A stretch of 64,000 nt of DNA, taken from NCBI GenBank assembly GCA_012845835.1, contig JABAKD010000008.1, forward strand, positions 14,135,501 to 14,199,500. The letters are read 5' to 3'. Below are positions 30,443 to 42,246 of the stretch, one piece after another (the first letter of the stretch is position 1; the number at the start of each line of letters is the position of its first letter). Source of the DNA: Undaria pinnatifida (Eukaryota; Sar; Phaeophyceae; Laminariales; Alariaceae). The position numbers and the translations under genes are program-made. The notes beneath the pieces are model-generated. The model was not told where the DNA came from, did not search any database, and worked only from the letters and a program-made list of their open reading frames with translations.

Positions 30443-31472
30443 TTTTGTCTGAGGCTCTTCCCTCACTTGAGGAGCTCTATATACCTTCTAAGGCAGAAAC
30501 TGATTGGGTGTACCTGTTTCTGTCTGAGGCTCTTTCCTCACTTGAGGAGCTGTATATGCCTTCTACGTCAGAAACTGATTGGGTGTAGCTTTTACTGTCT
30601 GAGGCTCTTTCCTCACTTGAGGAGCTGTATATGCCTTCTAAGGAAGAAACTGATTGGGTGCACTTTTTTCTGTCTGAGGCTCTTTCCTCACTTGAGGAGC
30701 TGTATATGCCTTCTAAGGCAGAAACTGATTGGGTGTACCTGTTTCTGTCTGAGGCTCTTCCCTCACTTGAGGAGCTGTATATGCCTCCTAAGGCAGAAAC
30801 CGATTGGGTGTACCTTTTTTTGTCTGAGGCTCTTTCCTCACTTGAGGAGCTGTATATTTCTTCTAAGGCAGAAACTGATTGGGTGCACCTTTTTCTGTCT
30901 GAGGCTCTTTCCTCACTTGAGGACCTGTATATGCCTTTTAAGGCAGAAAGTGATTGGGTGTACCTTTTACTGTCTGAGGGTCTTTCCTCACTTGAGGAGC
31001 TGTATATTTCTTCTAAGGCAGAAACTGATTGGGTGCACCTTTTCTGTTTGAGGGTCTTTCCTCACTTGAGGAACTGTATATGCCTTCTAAGGAAGAAACT
31101 GATTGGGTGCACCTGTTTCTGTCTGAGGCTCTTTCCTCACTTGAGGAGCTGTATATGCCTTTTAAGGAAGAAACTGATTGAGTGTACCTTCTTCTGTCTG
31201 AGGCTCTTTCCTCACTTGAGGAGCTGTATATGCCTTCTATGGAAGAAACTGATTGGGTGTACCTTTTTCTGTCTGAGGCTCTTTCCTCACTTGAGGAGCT
31301 GTATATTCTTCTAAGGCAGAAACTGATTGGGTGCACCTGTTTCTGTCTGAGGGTCTTTCCTCACTTGAGGAGCTGTATATTTCTTCTAAGCAGAAACTGA
31401 TTGGGTGTACCTTCTTTTGTCTGAGGCTCTTTCCTCACTTGAGGAGCTGTAAATGCCTTCTAAGGCATAAAC
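30443..31472 (+). repeat. 75-bp minisatellite, unit 2
   Basis: Same array as 7026-8055 with the same order of variant repeats and the same in-frame stops. Single-base losses near 31041 and 31306 shift the frames. Confidence 0.85.
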
Positions 31473-31527
31473 TAATCATTTTGAGTAAAAAAACTGGAAG
31501 TGCAACCACAGATGTGAACGAATCCGT

Positions 31528-31988
31528 GATTTTGGTAAACGAAACGATCATATTGCACAACAAGAATGACACATAATAATCCATGATTTTGGTATACGAA
31601 TCGATCATATTGCTTGCACAACAAGAATGACACATAATCCATTTTTTTGGTATACAAAACGATCGTATTGCTTGCACAACAAGAATGACAATTAATTCAC
31701 AATTTTGGTATACCAAACGATTATATTGCACAACAACAAGAATGACACATAATCCATGATTTTGGTATACGAAACGATCATATTGCACAGCAAGAATGAC
31801 ACACAATCCATGATTTGAGCACTATTACAAAACGATCATATTGCACAACAAGAATGACACACAATCCATGATTTTGGTATTCAAAACGATCGTATTGGCA
31901 CAAACAACAAGAATGGCACATAATCCATGATTTTGGTATTCAAAACGATCACATTGCACAACAAGAATGACACATAATCAATGATTTT
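31528..31988 (+). repeat. 54-59-bp tandem array, unit 2
   Basis: Copy of 8111-8572 with nearly identical repeats in the same order. Confidence 0.85.
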
Positions 31989-32057
31989 GGGTTAAGGAGC
32001 CCCGTCATGAAGAAAGAAAGTTCAAAATCTGCCGAAAAGTGCTACCCCTATATCGTA
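31983..32057 (+). mobile_element. MITE-like element, 3' fragment, unit 2
   Basis: Copy of 8567-8641. Confidence 0.6.
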
Positions 32058-33615
32058 ACACGCCCCTCTCTCACACCAAAACTATCCCCCACCCCCTCCC
32101 CCCCCCGCACCGGGCGCGTGTTTGGCAGTCTCCTTGCGCGTCGTTTAACAACCCAACACCCTCCCTCTGACTGACAAGTCTGATCGGCTGAGCGCTCCCC
32201 CCCGTACCGCGTTGTTATCAGTGTGTGAGACGAAGCCATGAGGAGATTAAATTATCACGTGATCCCAACGATCGACGTGTATCTTCATTGAATCGCAACT
32301 CCGTCACGCTCGTTAATCAGTTAAGATCCCCTCTTCGCCAAAGTCAGCTGTTCATGCGGCATTGCCGTACCAATGACGGCCTTGTCGTCGTTTGTTTTGT
32401 TGTCGTTTTAGTCCCTTACCCGTATTTCGTAGCAACGCCGACAAAAAATCGAAAAACCACGCTACCCCCCTCCCTAGCTACGATGATACTCGGTTTTGTT
32501 TGCCCATGTAGAGTGCGCGGCATTTTTGTATTAGTCCAAGTTTTGCGTCGGTCAATGACCACGACGATGGCCCACCGTGGTCGTCTCGAGGGGTGCTTCT
32601 GAGGGGCGAAGATGGTAGACGATGGAAAAGGGCAGACGATAGCCGCCGACGTCGTTAGGGAACCTGATCTGGTTCTGGTTGTTGCGTTGTTACAAAGAAT
32701 ACAATCAAAATGCCAGTTTTCGTCATTAAAAATTCCGTTCTTCGAGACACTGCTGTCTGCCGTGGATGCGGCTGTTGCACATGTTAATAGCGGCGCAGGG
32801 GAGAGCCATCACACGCTGTTATCTTCCTGAAATATTAGTAGTATTAATAGCATAGAAAATTTTACAAGCTGGAGGGCCCATAATTTCCCCGTATCCATAC
32901 ACAACGCTAATAATGCTTCGCTGTACACAACGCTAATAATGCTTCGAAAAACAGCATACACAACAAAAAATCACATAATCAGTCGAGAAACGAAAATATC
33001 GAAGCAATCTGTGGAACGAACGCGCTGGCAACAGTGGACGCGACATCGCGACTGGCGGCGTTACTTCGTACTACTACCACATATGCTATGGTTTTCCACA
33101 CACATATATCATGTCATACTTTGCACACACGTGAAAACGAGGGGTATACCCATCCTCTCGCGAAAAAAGAATGCCCCCCCCCTGCTCTCCCACGCGGTCG
33201 GGGCTATATGTTGACCCCACATTAACCCACTTTGTATTTACACTCTTCGTTTGGACAGCACGTACAGCGCGTATTTATAGTGGAACGACCAAGTTAACAC
33301 TGAGGCGAAAGTACACCTGGATACTACTACTCCACGACGACTAAAAGGGAAACAACGACGCCAGCGAAAACGTCTTAAAAGGTGCAATATCATCGTCACT
33401 TTTTTTACGATACAAAGATTGATCAAGGGTAGATACAGTCGTCGCCTGTTACACCAAAAAAACGTCTAGGGCCTACAAAGAAATGCACTCGTCCCCGTTC
33501 GAAAGAAAACATCACTTGGGTAAACATATACATTCGTCGTCTTCAACAAAAAATACCGAAAGCATCAAGGGTGTATAAATCCACTCGTCAACTTTTACAA
33601 TAATAACATATCAAG
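32058..33615. other. Gene-poor stretch, unit 2
   Basis: Copy of 8642-10200, with the 26-bp duplication at 32898-32946. Confidence 0.45.
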
Positions 33616-33887
33616 GGCAACTATGGTCGTCACCTTTTGCGACGAAAAAAACTCAAGAATACACACGCTCTGGTCAACTTTCACACAACAAATAAACCTC
33701 AAGGGTGTACCTACACTCGTCGTCTTTCACAGCACAAATATCAAGACAGGGTAACTATGGTCGTCACCTTTTGCGACGAAAAAACTCGAGGATACACACG
33801 CTCTCGTCAGCTTTCACACAACAGATAAACCTCAAGGCTGTATCTACACTCGTCATCTTTTACAGCACAAATATCAAGACAGAGGGT
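33616..33887 (+). repeat. 135-bp tandem duplication, unit 2
   Basis: Copy of 10201-10472. Confidence 0.75.
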
Positions 33888-34264
33888 TAAATATCCTCTT
33901 GACCTTTCACAGCAAAAACATCAAGGCTAATTATACACACTCGCCCGAGTCCTCTTTTACAGCACAAATATCAAGAGGAAGGGTAAATATCCTCTTGGTA
34001 TTTCCAATACAAAAACATCAAGGACAAAGGCTAAACGCACTCGTCATCTTTTACATCACAAAAATCAAGGGTAAAATTTCCTCGCGAGCTTTTACAACAA
34101 AAACATCAAGGATAACGCTACAGAGTAGTCGTCACGTATTCTGCCAACCCTTATGACAGTGCTCAACCGATTGGCGGCCAACACGCCACTCCCAAGCATA
34201 AAAAAAAAAACGTTTCCCGCCCCAATCCCTGCTTTTTGTCCTCTTTCTAAATTATAACAACACC

Positions 34265-34468
34265 ATGGCTATGAGGCGTTTTGGTAACGTGCAACGCCAT
34301 CGCCGCCGCCACCACCCCCACCACGGCGAGAATGTCGACATTCTTAAGACGGCACCAACCCGCATTGCTATAGAAGGAGTGAAATACCATACAGTAGCAC
34401 GGCAAGAAATGCCCCCCCCAAAACCGACTGCATATCATACCAGGTACCGCACAGATAACTCTTTATAA
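34265..34468 (+). CDS. Possible small basic protein (ORF E), unit 2, 67 residues
   Basis: Same ORF as at 10852, here ending at a TAA at 34466-34468. The start context and upstream AT-rich box are unchanged. The same stop appears in unit 3, which makes this the best form of the ORF. Confidence 0.38.
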   Translation: MAMRRFGNVQRHRRRHHPHHGENVDILKTAPTRIAIEGVKYHTVARQEMPPPKPTAYHTRYRTDNSL

Positions 34469-34804
34469 CAACACAGTCTGTTAGTACCACGTTCTCTGAC
34501 CGGGACGTAAATATTGTAGCTTACGAAAAACTTGCAGCAGGGCAGATCTCTACGCGATGAACCCAGGAACCGCGGAAGGCCCGTGGTAAACTGTGGGTCA
34601 GAGCAGCGCGGCAGATTTACGCACAGCCGTGACTGTCCGAAACAGATGCGACCTCAAATACGTGGTATCACACGCAAAAAGGGACTATAACAGCAGTACG
34701 GCGGGGAAGACCCTATAGATCTACACCTCTTGGGTTTAACGCTGGCGGATAGCGTTAGCGCTAGTTCTAGCGATAATGTTAGCGTTTCTAGCCTAGGCGC
34801 CCTG

Positions 34805-35554
34805 TTACCAGCACCCTCCCCCGTACGCCATGGGGGGCTGGCTGTACATACCCCAGCCACTTGGGTGTCCCTCGCTAGGGAGAAACGGGTGTTGCTGCCA
34901 TTGCGGTACATCGGGAAGGCATGTGCTACCCACCACGGCCATGTTTCCGCTGTACGCCGTGTGTAACGGCTGCTCTGGCAGCACTTGCGCAGGGTAATTC
35001 GCGTCTCCCCCGTACTGCTGCGCCGGCAGCTCCATGCATGCACCTTCAGAGTGTTCCCCGTACGTGAAACGGTGTGGTTGCATGTGCGGCAGCGTCGAAG
35101 TACAACACATGTCCATACCATTGCCGACTTCGTGTCCGGAAGCCTGGGGGTGCACGTACTGCATCGATGTCTGATGCTCTGCCTCATACTGGCAGACTGC
35201 TTCGGGGACCCAACCCTGATCACCCTGCTGCTGCTGTTGCTGCTGCATTGGCGGGGATGTAACCGGGTAACATGTCCCACGAACATCTACCAAGCATTGA
35301 CCAGGGTGCACCTGCTGCACCGCCGGCACGGGGCACAGCGCCGCAGCAGGTTGTGTCGAGCACTGCTGGACCCCCAAGTCCGGTCCCTCGGAGCGTTTGC
35401 TGTCCCCCGTGCTCTCGGAGCTCTCGAGTTGACAAGTACTGACAGAATCATGGGAGCCACCATGAACACAGCCGTGCTGCTCTGCCAGCGCTTTTCCGGT
35501 ATACATTTCGAGGAAGGTGATTTCCGCGGCATCCAGGGTGTCCGACCCACACAT
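34805..35554 (-). CDS. Gene C: Gln/Pro/Cys-rich protein, 249 residues (open copy)
   Basis: Unrecognised family. The N-terminal 60 residues are acidic and Ser-rich, with a possible short helix (Asp-Ala-Ala-Glu-Ile-Thr-Phe-Leu-Glu-Met-Tyr). Residues 104-110 are seven Gln. The C-terminal 130 residues are rich in Gln, Pro, His, Met, Tyr and Gly, and 13 Cys are spread along the chain without a clear zinc-finger spacing. There is no signal peptide or membrane segment. The composition resembles low-complexity activation regions, but no DNA-binding domain is visible. The ATG is taken at 35554; the frame stays open 44 codons further upstream, but that part is a translated pyrimidine tract. The tract ends in CCCAG just before AAAATG and could instead be a 3' splice site. 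Confidence 0.55.
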   Translation of the reverse strand: MCGSDTLDAAEITFLEMYTGKALAEQHGCVHGGSHDSVSTCQLESSESTGDSKRSEGPDLGVQQCSTQPAAALCPVPAVQQVHPGQCLVDVRGTCYPVTSPPMQQQQQQQGDQGWVPEAVCQYEAEHQTSMQYVHPQASGHEVGNGMDMCCTSTLPHMQPHRFTYGEHSEGACMELPAQQYGGDANYPAQVLPEQPLHTAYSGNMAVVGSTCLPDVPQWQQHPFLPSEGHPSGWGMYSQPPMAYGGGCW

Positions 35555-35566
35555 TTTCTGGGTAGA

Positions 35567-35591
35567 GGGAGGAGGGAGGAGGGGGGCGGGG
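35567..35591 (+). other. G-quadruplex-type motif upstream of gene C, unit 2
   Basis: Same four-run motif as 12152-12176. Confidence 0.6.
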
Positions 35592-35971
35592 TCGGGGTTC
35601 GGAAGGGCGGGGAGAGGGGGGGGATAATGTCTTGTTTGAGATAAATTGGGAAGGGTGTAGCGTGACGTTAAGTAGTTTCGTGCCAAAATGCTTCATGGAT
35701 TCGTGTGTTCTTTTGCCCGATGCGGGCTGTTGTTAAAATCGGTTCGCTGTATCGTAGCATCCTCGATGAGATGGACAGCGAAAACGCCAGTCAATTTCGT
35801 GCCAATGCAAGCGATCTTCTTGGTTGGTCTCTAGAATTTCACTTCTCGAGATACATGGATGCACGATTTGTACGGCTGTGTTTACGAACACGCCAACACT
35901 GCTGTGATTCCTGTGAAAATCTATGAAAACCAGGATATCTCGGCGGGTATGATTAGCCCTTCTTGAAGCGC

Positions 35972-36240
35972 GCTACGATCGAGGTGAATCAGTTTTTTTT
36001 CTCCAAGTTTTCCTCAACTTGGGAGCTTAAGACCTGTTCTCGACCAAAAACTGATTTGAAAAGGAAAACAAAACTGCTGCCGGGTGAAAAATCCCATGGC
36101 TTAGGTACACAAGTAGAAATTATGCATGAAAAAAAATGGCCTATTATGTTTTTTTTTTTCCCGACGATTTTGGGTTAAGGAGCCCGGTCATTTTGCAGAA
36201 ACCATTTTCAGACGAAAAGTGCTACCTCTATAAATCGTAG
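35972..36240 (+). mobile_element. MITE-like element, unit 2
   Basis: Copy of 12553-12818. Confidence 0.65.
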
Positions 36241-37382
36241 AAAGCGTCTCTCGAACAAGCATAATGTCACGAATAATGACGAAAAACCAAACAAACAAAA
36301 CACGAGACGTTTCACAAAACTATAATCCTGTACTCTAATGATATAGTACACTCAGTTGTCACGAAACACGATAAAATAAAAAAAAGTCTAAAAACCCCCC
36401 TGAAAACCAAAATTGACGTCCAATATTGTGACGAACGAAAAACCGATTTCATTGATTCATAGATTTGGTAGTCGTGCGTCGGAATGTCATTTCACCAAAA
36501 AGTCAAGCTCAAAAACATCTTGGTTTGTTTTGTATTACGATTGGTGGTTGGTTGCTTGCGTTCGCTAGTATAGGAAGAGTGACCGTGTGTGAATATATCA
36601 AGCAAGGAACATCAAGGTGTGAGCACCCTGCCGCGGAGTGGAACGAAAAAGCCAAAACAATTTCAAATGGGATGTAATGTAAGCCGTGCTTGGGCGAACC
36701 TGGACAGGGGTATGTAAGAAGCGAGGAGATAGCAGACAAAAGCAGCAACTAAAACACTCGACTTATCAAAACAACAGCAGTGCTGCTTTATTTTCGCGGT
36801 CTATCGCAGCGCATGTTGTGCACAAGAAATACTCAGGAGAGATGTCATGAGCTGTAGTAGGGGCGTATACGTCTCTGATCGAGCTCGGGCAAGTATCTAT
36901 TAATAGTACCTAAATCCTCGAATCGATTTTTGATTGAAATAGACAATGCGCATCGACTCTCGCCGGGGTATGGTAAGGAAAGGTGGCCACTTGATCGCGG
37001 AAGAATCAGGGCAAGGTACACAAACATTGCTTTCGAATGGCAATCATGGTTATTAGACGTGTATGCTCTGTCCGAAACACCCGATCGAAGGCACAACTGG
37101 GCACCACCCACGTCGCAACTGATGCCGCTGCCATAAGCGCAGGACCTGCAGACAAGCTCGCCTTGAACCCAAGATGTGGTCGAGTACAGAAGAGGATACA
37201 TGCGAAATGGTATGTTTTTGTTCTGGAAAGATCATACACCGTATCATCCCCGTACCAATCAAGGGTGCACGATTGTGTCTATACCTTTCCCTTGCCAAAC
37301 CTCAAACCCCCAGAACAGCAAAAAACCGACTCCAGAATCGATTGACAGGATAGATTCGAGAGACCAAGCAAAGTCACAGGAT
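36241..37382. other. Stretch without a supported gene, unit 2
   Basis: Copy of 12819-13954. Confidence 0.45.
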
Positions 37383-38558
37383 TCACACCTTCGTTAACAC
37401 CGCCGCCCGATTGTCGAGGTTCTCGATGACCAGTACAAACAACTTCTCGGCGATGTTGTCTCGTTCTGCCACCTGCTTTTCAAGCGCCTCCGCCTCCGCC
37501 CTTGCCTTCACAGCCACCGCCGCCAACTCCGCTGCCTCCGCCATCAACACCTCCGCCAGCTCCGTCGCCGATTTTTCAGGGCGAGCTTGTTGATCACCCA
37601 AATCTTCCACAGCTTTCGCCGCAAGACTTCGCGTGTTGTCAAGGCGCTTTCCGGCCGCCTTCGATCTCCTGAACTTGTTGACCAGCGGGAGGAGATAGCT
37701 GCTGAGCCGCGCTCGCGCGAGAGCCTCCCGACTTGTGGTGATATCGCTCAGCGTTGTTATTGCCGACGGAGACGATGATGATGATGGCGGCTCTGACACC
37801 GTGGCTATCGGCGATGGTGCTGCCGCCACCACCTCCTTTTCCTCCACCTCCACCGAAATCTGAATTCCAGCGATCGTCGGCCTGGATCTCCTAAAGTTCT
37901 TGACGAGTGGCAGGAGAAGACTGCCTAGCCGCCTTCGTGCGATAGCCGGCTGATTATTGATTCGACCGCCCTCCGTTTCCACTAACGCCGCTGATGACGG
38001 TTCCGCGACCGTTTCGATCGACGACGGTGCCACCACCGCCACCGCCACCTTTGCCGCTGCTACCGCTATCTGATTGCTCGAACCCACGTGTTCCGTAGGA
38101 CGAGTAGCCGCCGGGTGTGTGGCCTGGTTCTTGTTGTCTGCGGAAGACTCGTCTGGAGCTGCATCCACCGCGGCGACCTGCTGCTCGTGTTCGGCAGCCG
38201 CCGCCACCGCTACCGCCACTGGTACTACCTCGTTGCTCGAAACGACGACATCTGTACGACGTCGAGTGGTCGCAGGGTCAGCGGTCTGATTTCTGTTATC
38301 CGCGGCGGAAACCTTATCTTGAACCTCGCCTACCACCTGGGTGTGGACGGCCGTGTTACGCCTCGCCTCCCCTCGGCGCTGCTTGCGCGCCCTCTCTTTA
38401 TTTTTTTTCTTGTGGCGCCGGAGCTCTGACTGATTTTTCATACCGCTGACCCAGTCGGCAGTGGCGGGCACGGATGTCGCGGGTGATGATGCTTGCCGTG
38501 GTGGGGACTGAGGGGGTTGGAGGGGCCTTCCGTTACGGTGAATCCCGTGTGGTGGCAT
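37383..38558 (-). CDS. Gene D: Ala/Val-rich protein with internal duplications and C-terminal coiled coil, 391 residues, unit 2
   Basis: Unrecognised family. The order is: Pro/Gln-rich start (1-30); strongly basic cluster (45-68); a block duplicated at about 84-122 and 138-176 (Ala-Asp-Asn-x-Asn-Gln ... Ser-Ser-Asn ... Ala-Val-Ala-Val); a second duplicated block at about 177-226 and 247-299. Each second block ends in Leu-Leu-Pro-Leu-Val-x-x-Phe-Arg-Arg-Ser after Ala-Arg-x-Arg-Leu. An Ala/Glu-rich predicted coiled coil spans 328-371. Preservation of both duplications at residue level supports real coding. The start is the first ATG (38558); the frame is open 24 codons further upstream but without ATG, and TTGCAG at its 5' side could be a splice acceptor. 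The basic cluster may be a nuclear localisation signal; that is inference. Confidence 0.68.
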   Translation of the reverse strand: MPPHGIHRNGRPLQPPQSPPRQASSPATSVPATADWVSGMKNQSELRRHKKKNKERARKQRRGEARRNTAVHTQVVGEVQDKVSAADNRNQTADPATTRRRTDVVVSSNEVVPVAVAVAAAAEHEQQVAAVDAAPDESSADNKNQATHPAATRPTEHVGSSNQIAVAAAKVAVAVVAPSSIETVAEPSSAALVETEGGRINNQPAIARRRLGSLLLPLVKNFRRSRPTIAGIQISVEVEEKEVVAAAPSPIATVSEPPSSSSSPSAITTLSDITTSREALARARLSSYLLPLVNKFRRSKAAGKRLDNTRSLAAKAVEDLGDQQARPEKSATELAEVLMAEAAELAAVAVKARAEAEALEKQVAERDNIAEKLFVLVIENLDNRAAVLTKV

Positions 38559-40672
38559 ATTTGTCGCTCGCTCCCTGCAAGCCAAGCCAAAGCACAGCCA
38601 GGTGGAAGCAACGGGGGCCAAGCATTGCACTGTGGTGTCAAACGTATGGTTTTATTGCGGGCGAGCGTCAACAAAAACTCAGCCGCTATTTCTACACGCT
38701 GTTTTTTAAAAGTCGACGGTTGATGCTTTTTTGGCTACTACTGATGCTGCGTTTGCACTAAAAATAATCCTCAAGTAATACGTATATTTGTTGTACCATC
38801 TGGAGTGGTCTATCTATAGTCTACAGAAAGTGCGGTTTGCTCACAGGATAACCCCACCCTAAGTGTCACACGTACAGTATGTACGGCATAGTGATGAAAC
38901 ACGAGGCACAACTGTTAACAGCCAGCGCTGCGGGACAGCACAAAACAGCACGACGAAACGACCCACCTGCTGCTACACCCTCCCGAGCAAGGAGTGTACA
39001 ATATTTAATCAAGTTATTTAGTTGATTTGCCGGGCAGCCTATATACGTACGGTAAGACTGCAACAAGCAACATCGGATCGTTTCCATTTTCCCATCTGCT
39101 CGATCGAAAGGAGAAAGCGGCACCGTTCGAAACACACCCAGACAACACAATGAAAACACGGCGACATCAAACACTGAATGTCTACTGTGCGTCATCCAAT
39201 TGGCCGATCAAGGTGCGAGCGACACATACATATGCCATCCACGCTGTAGCTCAGTCGAGACCGACGAAGTACAGGTGCTATTATAGACTAGGTGTTTGTT
39301 GTTTCATATTCCTAATCCACGCGCACGATTACGTCTCGTGCGAGTATATACTCTGCAAAGGTGTCGCCAGCCGGCTACAGCTACCACGCCTCGTCTGGCT
39401 ACTGCGGCCAGGCGGATACCAGCAAGGATCACACCTCATACTTGTCGAAGCGAAGGGCGGACGGAGGAGTGGGGTGCGACATAGCCTCGTTCTGCTGTCG
39501 ATTGGCAAAACTCATCCGCCTCGCCTACCTGTGACATTCTGGTACACGATACGACTTGTACACTCGTACACTCGTACACTCGAGCTATGACTGTTGATAC
39601 GAGTATAGTATCGGTGCGAGTCGGGGTCGTTCATTTCTCACCGTCGAAATCTCGTACCCGTGTTCACCCCGACGCTGTATGTACGTGGCGCCGAAGAACT
39701 TGATTGGCGAACCTAGTGTCTGAGCGAGACTTCGGCGGGGATCGGGATCGAAACTAGGTGCTTACTGCTGCTACTGCTGCTACTGCGTGCCGAGGACGCG
39801 AGGTGCTGGGGTGTTGTGCTCTGCGCGGCGTGACCGAGAAGTAGAAGAACGTTGAAAAAATGCGGCGTGATTATAGTCTATCCACTTTGTTTTCGAAACG
39901 ATTGGTCCGTTCGTCGGTACAATATTTTTTGGCCGATCTTGATATTATTAATAGAAGGGGGGCGATGATACGACTGGTACGACACGAGAGATCGGTGTCT
40001 CGACCAACGTAGTTATAGTATACAAACCAGTACACGGGGACGTATCATGGACATCGTCATCGATGAGAGGAAGAATGAGGGGGCTTGTTATATCTAACCC
40101 ACTGTGCCATGTGGCAAGGTTCTGAATTGCATTCGGAACCCATGCTGTGCTGCAGTGCCTCTGCGCTGCCTCTGCGCTGCTGTGCTGCGCTGTGCGCGAC
40201 ATCTCAGTTGAAGGGGTTTTAGGTATACCCTACACGGGCATAAATGTAAGGATAATCTTAGAATCAATACCAATAGTCTGTCGGTTCCTATGCTTCAGGC
40301 CAAAGTGGTATGATATTTCTCTAACAACGTACTGCCACCTTTCTCCTTGGGCAGTGGGTGTACTCAGTTTGTGCATGGCCGTAGTCGTATGACCATAGAC
40401 CCTCACATCTCCCTACTATGCCGGGACGGAGCACCCGACCAACCAGGCAGACATTGCTTGCACCAAGCGCGAAGCGCCCCGTGAGGTGTCTCGGCGAGTC
40501 GCATGGAGTGTGAGGGGGCGGTAATTAATGTACATGTGCAGAACACACAACACACACATACATTAACGATCTAGTCTACACCCCCTGGTGCGTTTCACTA
40601 CTCGTGCTATACGTATAGACTATCATACCTGGTACTTGTTATTTTGTACGCGAGGTACTGCTGAAATGTCAG
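38559..40672. other. Stretch without a supported gene, unit 2
   Basis: Copy of 15128-17235. The TTG frame at 39027-39590 is 187 codons here but still lacks an ATG start at its head. Confidence 0.45.
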
Positions 40673-40903
40673 ATGTGTTTGCCATATTCCGATAACCACT
40701 CTGCGAGCACTGCTGCTGTACATTCACTCCATCTTCCACCCAGGATGTCTTCGTACAAGTCGAAAAGTTTTCCAGTGTCATCAACGTTTTTGTTTACACA
40801 CGAGACTAGTAGCAACAGCTACAATAGTAGTTGTAACGCGAATAACTACAACGGTGACTGCAAGGACGAGAAAAGGAATCGATGCTTCAGGACCCTTTTG
40901 TAA
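40673..40903 (+). CDS. Weak candidate: Ser/Asn-rich small protein, unit 2
   Basis: Same frame as 17236-17466, unchanged. Confidence 0.22.
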   Translation: MCLPYSDNHSASTAAVHSLHLPPRMSSYKSKSFPVSSTFLFTHETSSNSYNSSCNANNYNGDCKDEKRNRCFRTLL

Positions 40904-41307
40904 GCGAAATCGTTAATGATGAAATGCCAGACTTCAAATTGAAGTTAAAATGTTAGACTAGTCTAGAGAAAAACCCACAACAACGAAAACGATTTTTAAG
41001 CCTCTGGCCGAAATCAGTCCAAAATCACACATTTTAAACATCTCAGGGTCAAACACTCCCCCCCCGGCCCCCCCCTGACACAAGCAAACAGCGGGAAAAA
41101 TTCTACTCCCCCCCCCCTCCCCCCCCCCCGTCTGCCCCTCCCCAAGCACAAACCAACTAACGTCGAGTACCCCGTCTCCTCCTCAGCCCAGTCCACCTAA
41201 CGGCAAGTATCTTACTTCCCCCGTCCCCGATCCCTCATACAGGTACTAAGCCAACTGTCGCCAAGTCCCCCCCCCGCCCCCCTGCTAAGCACGAACTGCG
41301 AAACATC

Positions 41308-41409
41308 TGGTACGGATTAGGGGGATTCGAACTCCCGATTGACCTTGGCTATTGAACCAGGTAGTACAATAGTTGGCTAGTGCGAGGTCTACCACTGGAT
41401 TGACCGGGG
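41308..41409 (-). tRNA. tRNA-like sequence or tRNA relic, unit 2
   Basis: Copy of 17867-17968, with the same boxes and the same lack of an acceptor stem. Confidence 0.3.
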
Positions 41410-41629
41410 ACGTGTTCGGTCGAATAGTGTACAACATTGCTTAGCTACTATCATCATACTTGGTTCTACTTGGTATGAAATACGAACATGGTGTGTGGTT
41501 TCAAGCAGGTAGTTGTTGACGTTGACGTACGAAGTGAGAGACTTGATGCGAACGTACAATGCTACCTACCTCGGAATGGAATCGTCAGGTGTAATCGATG
41601 CTCCCTCATCTAGAGCAGTAGAGACGCGT

Positions 41630-41917
41630 GCTACGATAGAGGCGTTGATAATAGCACTTTTGGGCTGAAACGTTTTCGGAATGACGGGACTCCTTAGCCC
41701 TGCCTTCAGCCCAAATCGTCGGAATCATGTCTAATTATGGCCAAGTACGCGTTTTTCGTTTTCACCTAGGCCACGTGTGGGATTTTGTTCATTTCGGTCG
41801 GCAGCACGTTTCTTTTTCCAAAGTAGTTGTTGGGGTAGTAAATACTCTACAGTTTGTTTCTCAACAAGCAAGAAGGAGCCTTTGGAAAAGATTGGCGTGC
41901 CTCTGCAGTACCGTAGC
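41630..41917 (-). mobile_element. MITE-like element, inverse orientation, first of a pair, unit 2
   Basis: Copy of 18188-18474. Confidence 0.6.
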
Positions 41918-41933
41918 ATTAGCACCGACGCAT

Positions 41934-42201
41934 GCTACGATAGAGGGGTACACCTTTTTTTGGGCTTTTTTGGCTCTTTTTGTTTCTGAATGACGGGACT
42001 CCTTAACCCAATATATCGTAGGAAAACATGTTTTTTTGCCTGATTTTTGGTGCATACCTAGGCTACGGGATTTGTTATTAACAATTCAGTGTGTTAGCAG
42101 TATTACTTTTCTCAAAATCCGTTTTTGGGAGAGTTCTTTTTTTTTTAAGCTCCCAAATTGAGGATCCTCAGAAAAAAAAGTGGTTGAACACCTCTACCGT
42201 A
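41934..42201 (-). mobile_element. MITE-like element, inverse orientation, second of a pair, unit 2
   Basis: Copy of 18491-18754. Confidence 0.65.
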
Positions 42202-42246
42202 CTACTATTAACCAGTACTATAGTACTAATATAGTACTAATAGTAC

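Noticed and set aside
39027-39590. 187-codon plus frame in units 2 and 3
   Set aside because: It begins with TTG, has no recognisable domain, is shorter in unit 1 and overlaps an opposite frame.
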